Shown here in pieces: positions 60,232 to 64,000 of a stretch of 64,000 bases of DNA. This stretch comes from JAUZOB01 sp963692465 (GTDB taxonomy: Bacteria; Bacteroidota; Bacteroidia; Bacteroidales; Prolixibacteraceae). The stretch is from NCBI GenBank assembly GCA_963692465.1, contig OY829943.1, forward strand, positions 2,356,001 through 2,420,000. Direction: 5' to 3'. The notes under the pieces were generated by a model. It made no database searches and was not told where the DNA came from. It was given only the letters and a program-made list of their open reading frames with translations. A program made the translations under genes and the position numbers. Position 1 is the stretch's first letter. Every line of letters begins with the position of its first letter.

Positions 60232-62004
60232 ATGATTCTAGAGTTGTTGCATAATATCACTTTGTTGATCAGTTTATCTGTCCTTTATGGGTTATTGGTC
60301 CGGTATAAATTGTCTAAACAGGCGATTTATTTTAAGATTCTAAGCGGGATACTATTTGGAATAATTGCTATTGTGGGTATGAAGATGCCTTTCCATCAGC
60401 AAGACGGAGTTTTCTTTGATGGACGTTTGATTATAATTTCTCTGTCCGGACTTTTTGGAGGGGGACTAACGACTATTATTGCAGTCCTTTTGTCGGGAAT
60501 TTACCGGTTATACATAGGGGGAACCGGAGTATATGCAGGTTGTGTGACGATTGTTCTTAGTGCTTTAATTGGTCTTGGTTTTAGATATATCTCCAAGAAT
60601 AAACCGGAAGAACTTAGCATTGGATTGCTTTTCTTGATGGGAGTTGTGGTTTTCCTTGTAATGCTTCTTTTCCAGTATCTTTTATTGCCCAAGTCTCTGG
60701 GAGTACATGTTGTGAACAAAATATGGTTGCCGGTTATGTTTATTTTCCCTTCTGCCTCTTTGGTTATCGGATTATTTCTGGGAAGTGAGGAGCGAAGAAT
60801 TAAAGCGGAAAAGAGGACTCATGAAAGTGAAAAGAAATTTCGTGAGATATTTAATTCTACGAGTGAGGCTATCTTTATTCATGACCCCCGGACGGGATAT
60901 ATTATAGATTTGAATGATGTGTCGTTAAAGATGTATGGGTATGATCGGAAAGAAGAACTGATTGGAGCGTCTGTTGCACAGTTGAGTGCTGATGATCCTC
61001 GTGTTGTAGAAAAAATAGTCCATGATAATATGCTTAAAACCATAGAAGAGGGAGCGCAAAGTTTAGATTGGCATGCGCGAAAGAAAAATGGGGAAACATT
61101 TTGGGTGGGACTTTCATTGAAAAGGTCAATCATTGACAATCAAGATTGTGTTATTGTAGTGGCAAGAGATGTTTCATCGCGGAAACAAGCTGTGGCGCAG
61201 TTGAAGGAGAAGAATGAAGAATACGGTGCTTTAAATGAGGAATTATCAGAGAGCCTTTCTAAAATTCGGCAGATCAATAGGGAGTTGGAAGAGGCAAAAA
61301 AGAAAGCAGAGGAAAGTGACCAGTTGAAATCGGCCTTTCTTGCCAATATGAGTCATGAGATTCGAACTCCGATGAATGGGATTCTTGGGTTTATTGATTT
61401 ATTAAAGGATCCGGATCTGGATTCCGACATACAGCAAGAGTATCTTTCAATCGTACGAGATAGTGGTAACCGCTTATTGAATATTATTAACGATTTGATG
61501 GATATTTCGAAAATTGAGGTTGGAGAGATGAACGTATACACAACTCCGGTCGATGTTAATCAGTTGTTGACTTCCCTCTGTGCCTTTTTCATGCCTGAAG
61601 CAGAGAAAAAAGGATTGCTGTTGATTTTTAATCATGAACTCGCTGTTGAAGAGGCGGTAATTACAACAGACGAAACAAAGCTTTCTCAGATATTGAGTAA
61701 TCTGGTCAAAAATGCATTGAAGTTTACAACGAAGGGAATGATTGAATTTGGTTATTCCATTATTGGTCCGGAGATGAAATTTTATGTAAAGGATACAGGA
61801 ATGGGGGTTTCGGGCGAGATGCGTAATAAAATATTTGAACGATTCCGTCAGGCTGATTTAGATCCGGTTACAGCGGGAGATGGGGTTGGTTTGGGGCTTT
61901 ATATCTCAAAAGTGTATGTGGGGATGCTTGGCGGTAAAATATGGCTGGAATCGGAAATTGATAGGGGGACAACTTTCTATTTTACATTGCCTTATCATCA
62001 ATAG
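60232..62004 (+). CDS. Sensor histidine kinase with LytS-like membrane domain and PAS domain
   Basis: I start at the ATG at 60232 (590 residues); the longer frame begins with TTG. Residues 1-195 form a 5TM-5TMR_LYT-like membrane domain (GRLIIISLSGLFGGGLTTII, GIYRLYIGGTGVYAGC). A PAS domain follows (about 205-320, FNSTSEAIFIHDPRTGYIID), a coiled coil, the phospho-acceptor His375 (NMSHEIRTPMNG) and an ATPase domain with ILSNLVKNALKFT, VKDTGMGVSG and GVGLGLYISK. No receiver domain and no adjacent response regulator. The membrane domain suggests sensing of an envelope or cell-wall signal. Confidence 0.93.
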   Translation: MILELLHNITLLISLSVLYGLLVRYKLSKQAIYFKILSGILFGIIAIVGMKMPFHQQDGVFFDGRLIIISLSGLFGGGLTTIIAVLLSGIYRLYIGGTGVYAGCVTIVLSALIGLGFRYISKNKPEELSIGLLFLMGVVVFLVMLLFQYLLLPKSLGVHVVNKIWLPVMFIFPSASLVIGLFLGSEERRIKAEKRTHESEKKFREIFNSTSEAIFIHDPRTGYIIDLNDVSLKMYGYDRKEELIGASVAQLSADDPRVVEKIVHDNMLKTIEEGAQSLDWHARKKNGETFWVGLSLKRSIIDNQDCVIVVARDVSSRKQAVAQLKEKNEEYGALNEELSESLSKIRQINRELEEAKKKAEESDQLKSAFLANMSHEIRTPMNGILGFIDLLKDPDLDSDIQQEYLSIVRDSGNRLLNIINDLMDISKIEVGEMNVYTTPVDVNQLLTSLCAFFMPEAEKKGLLLIFNHELAVEEAVITTDETKLSQILSNLVKNALKFTTKGMIEFGYSIIGPEMKFYVKDTGMGVSGEMRNKIFERFRQADLDPVTAGDGVGLGLYISKVYVGMLGGKIWLESEIDRGTTFYFTLPYHQ

Positions 62005-62071
62005 AATGGATGCTGTTGGTTGGTTCTATTGAATTATAAAGCGGAAAGAATCCGAGGCTTAGAAATATTGA

Positions 62072-62085
62072 GCCCCTGGAGGGGC
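62072..62085. repeat. Short palindrome GCCCC-tgga-GGGGC
   Basis: A five-pair GC stem with a 4-base loop in an AT-rich gap, with no T run. Similar short GC palindromes are dispersed in some Bacteroidetes genomes. Confidence 0.35.
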
Positions 62086-62132
62086 GGAATGTCTATTTGT
62101 GTGATAATTGATAAAAATTAATTAAACAATGT

Positions 62133-62140
62133 TAATTTTG
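62133..62140 (+). promoter_or_regulatory. Candidate -7 box (TAATTTTG) for the FecI-like sigma factor
   Basis: TAATTTTG matches TAnnTTTG; a TTG lies at 62108-62110 with a 22-base spacer, at the long end of the usual range. Confidence 0.4.
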
Positions 62141-62204
62141 TTCGGCTTTGTAACTGGGTTGATTTTCTTCTTTATAGGATATTCCGATCTAAACGCTTGA
62201 TTTT

Positions 62205-62789
62205 ATGCCGTCAGAATTAATAGCTGCATTGAAAAGTGGAAGTGAGATTGCTTTCAGAAAAATCTATGAAAGTAACTTTTCTGGACTGCTCCGGTTTGCT
62301 AACTCCTATCTTCATGATGATTCTGTGGCAGAAGATGTTGTTCAAAATGCGTTTGTGTCATTATGGGAGAAAAGAGCATCACTTTTTGAGCAAACCAATG
62401 TGCGGGCGTTTTTAGTAACGATTGTAAAGACCAAGACACTTAATTATCTGGAAAAAGAACAAAATCATTTGAAGATTGAACAGCATCTTCATGAATTAAG
62501 ATTGCAAGAAATAAATTTAGATGTGTTTACGCTTGGTTCACTGAATCCCGAAGAATTATTTACCAGCGAACTGGAACATTTAGTCGAAGAATCTATTCAA
62601 TCGTTACCCGAACGGACAAGAGCTGTTTTTATTATGAGTCGTTATGATGGTCTTAGTAACCAGGATATTGCCTCCAAACTTGATATTTCTGTAAAAGGAG
62701 TGGAGTTTCATGTAACCAAAGCATTAAAGATCTTGCGAAAAGATTTAGGGGATTATCTTCCTATTTTAATCTTTTTCCTTGGTAAATAA
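62205..62789 (+). CDS. FecI-like ECF sigma factor
   Basis: The 194-residue protein has sigma region 2 (VAEDVVQNAFVSLWEKRA) and region 4 (LPERTRAVFIMSRYDGLSNQDIASKLDISVKGVEFHVTKALKIL in outline). This is the Bacteroidetes sigma type encoded beside FecR-like proteins and SusC/SusD transporters. It starts a cluster that runs off the right edge and likely turns on the receptor gene when the outer-membrane transporter binds its ligand. Confidence 0.94.
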   Translation: MPSELIAALKSGSEIAFRKIYESNFSGLLRFANSYLHDDSVAEDVVQNAFVSLWEKRASLFEQTNVRAFLVTIVKTKTLNYLEKEQNHLKIEQHLHELRLQEINLDVFTLGSLNPEELFTSELEHLVEESIQSLPERTRAVFIMSRYDGLSNQDIASKLDISVKGVEFHVTKALKILRKDLGDYLPILIFFLGK

Positions 62790-62840
62790 ATTTGATTTAC
62801 TCACTAGGGCTAATCTTTATTTATCGGTTATTAGATTGAA

Positions 62841-63842
62841 ATGGATGAACTGATTATAAAATACTGCCAAAACAAATGTAGTGTTGAAGAGATTCAACGC
62901 TTATTCAACTGGATTGAAGAAAGTCCGTCGAATAGATTGTACTATAAACAAATCCGTAATGTGTGGGATTTAAATACCCTGCTGAATAATCATTCGGTTA
63001 GTCAACAAGAGTTACAGCGGAAGTATTCGGAGCTTAAGCTTTCGGTTGGACTGGATTCTTCATCTGATAATCGGGATAGAAGAAATTGGAATCCTTTCCA
63101 GTTTTGGTTAAAAATAGCTGCCGCTCTGATAATTGGTATTGGTCTTTCATGGTTCTATGTTAGCTATCGGGATAGTCAACGGATTGTTGCATGGAATGAA
63201 ATAGAGGTCCCTATTGGACAGTGTGTCCATATATCATTATCGGATGGGTCAAAAGTCTGGTTGAATTCAAAATCCAAATTGGTTTATCCAGAAAGTTTTT
63301 CTCAAAAAGACCGGACTGTCAGGCTTGACGGAGAAGCCTATTTTGAAGTTACACATGATGCGAAGCATCCATTTTTAGTGCAGACCAAGAGTACCACGGT
63401 CGAAGTAAAAGGGACAAAATTTAATGTTTATGCTTATTCCAATCTGCCAATAGCTACTACCACGCTGTTGGAAGGGAAGATACTTCTGAATCTGAAAGAT
63501 AGGAACCATGATGCCTTTGAAATGAATCCAAACCAACAAATCAAATATAATTCAAGTACCCGGGAGGTGACATTAATTCAAGATTTTGATGCAGACAATA
63601 CAATTTGTTGGATATCTGGCATCTACAGTTTCAATGATTTACCGTTTAAAGAATTAATTCAACAATTAGAACAACATTATAATACCAGAATATTAGTTCA
63701 GAATAAAGAATTACTGGATTATCCTTGTACTGGTAAATTCCGTTATAGTGAGTCATTGGGAGAAATCCTGGATGTTATTCGGATTAGTATTCCTTTTAAA
63801 TACAGAAAGGAGGATGATAAAATACTGATTTACAAACAATGA
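62841..63842 (+). CDS. FecR-like anti-sigma factor
   Basis: The 333-residue protein has a cytoplasmic sigma-binding part (1-88), one membrane helix (about 90-108), the FecR domain (VPIGQCVHISLSDGSKVWLNS, SFSQKDRTVRLDGEAYFEVTHDAKHPFLV) and the C-terminal domain (about 250-333, GIYSFNDLPFKELIQQLEQH). It passes a signal from the receptor to the sigma factor encoded 51 bases upstream. Confidence 0.95.
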   Translation: MDELIIKYCQNKCSVEEIQRLFNWIEESPSNRLYYKQIRNVWDLNTLLNNHSVSQQELQRKYSELKLSVGLDSSSDNRDRRNWNPFQFWLKIAAALIIGIGLSWFYVSYRDSQRIVAWNEIEVPIGQCVHISLSDGSKVWLNSKSKLVYPESFSQKDRTVRLDGEAYFEVTHDAKHPFLVQTKSTTVEVKGTKFNVYAYSNLPIATTTLLEGKILLNLKDRNHDAFEMNPNQQIKYNSSTREVTLIQDFDADNTICWISGIYSFNDLPFKELIQQLEQHYNTRILVQNKELLDYPCTGKFRYSESLGEILDVIRISIPFKYRKEDDKILIYKQ

Positions 63843-63869
63843 AGATGTTGAAAAATAAAATCTAAAAAG

Positions 63870-63899
63870 CTGCGGGCAGTGCTCGAACACTGACCGCAG
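63870..63899 (+). promoter_or_regulatory. Hairpin between the FecR-like gene and the receptor gene
   Basis: CTGCGGGCAGTG (63870-63881) pairs with CACTGACCGCAG (63888-63899) with one internal mismatch and a 6-base loop. No T run follows, so it may protect or process the mRNA rather than terminate it. Confidence 0.5.
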
Positions 63900-63950
63900 A
63901 AAGTTTCAGCTCATCTAACTAATAGTAAATAACTAAAACCATTCAAAGTT

Positions 63951-64000
63951 ATGGAAAAATCTTGTTTTGGAGGCACTTTCTGTGAAAGGAAGGTGCTAAA
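63951..64000 (+). CDS. Start of a probable SusC/RagA-type TonB-dependent receptor (truncated by window end)
   Basis: An ATG at 63951 opens a frame that stays open to the window end (MEKSCFGGTFCERKVL). Bacteroidetes SusC-like proteins next to sigma/FecR pairs often start with a similar short polar segment before the signal peptide. The call rests on position and only 16 codons. Confidence 0.5.
   Translation, partial: MEKSCFGGTFCERKVL

Overview
The window looks like a chromosome segment of a Bacteroidetes bacterium, most likely order Bacteroidales. The signs are promoter -7 boxes of the form TAnnTTTG, a DUF4492-cydA-cydB operon, an arginine pathway that uses an N-succinylornithine-type transcarbamylase, DUF4369/TlpA lipoproteins, a FecI-like sigma factor with a FecR-like anti-sigma protein leading into a probable SusC-type receptor, and a DUF6266 protein. 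I saw no rRNA, tRNA, CRISPR array or intact insertion sequence. Genus cannot be read from this window alone.

Layout. 1-1031: sigma factor and membrane partner (minus strand, partner cut by the window edge). 1155-5893: ychF, a thioredoxin-like lipoprotein, a decayed glycoside hydrolase (GH127) fragment and two envelope proteins. 6356-9392: cytochrome bd oxidase operon with an unlisted 34-codon membrane ORF that may be a CydX-like subunit. 9420-14979: minus-strand operon rsfS-ftsH-LUD-cdsA-psd-pssA (membrane protease and phospholipid synthesis). 15061-22364: birA, pyrE, coaD, a sigma-54 activator, ppx and cysK. 22627-29394: ABC exporter, argE, an oxidoreductase and maeB. 29480-32404: cysHDN sulfate assimilation. 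32654-42356: one long minus-strand operon argR-(N-acylglutamate synthase)-argG-argC-argD-proC-proB-proA-argF'-argB. 42469-48318: divergent carA-carB-argH. 48789-54862: a glycosyltransferase and sbcDC. 54863-57214: accessory-looking stretch with repeats, a DUF6266 gene and two AT-rich orphan genes. 57220-64000: patatin, envelope proteins, a LytS-like hybrid-topology sensor kinase, and a sigma/FecR/SusC-type locus running off the right edge.

The strongest discoveries are two leader-peptide attenuators. (1) cysK is preceded by a 28-codon ORF with eight Cys codons in three blocks, overlapping mutually exclusive RNA pairings and followed by an intrinsic terminator; a near-consensus promoter lies just upstream. 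This reads as a trp-style attenuator for cysteine. (2) carA is preceded by a 28-codon ORF that passes through a ten-T run, has three Arg codons at and inside the 5' arm of an intrinsic terminator, and stops in the hairpin loop. The layout resembles the UTP-sensing pyrBI attenuator of E. coli with added arginine codons, fitting carbamoyl phosphate's role in both pathways. A pair of ARG boxes spaced exactly 21 bp centre to centre covers the divergent argR promoter.

Together with argE and carAB-argH, the window encodes a complete route from glutamate to arginine, plus proline synthesis, and a route from sulfate through APS to sulfite followed by cysteine synthase (sulfite reductase is not in the window).
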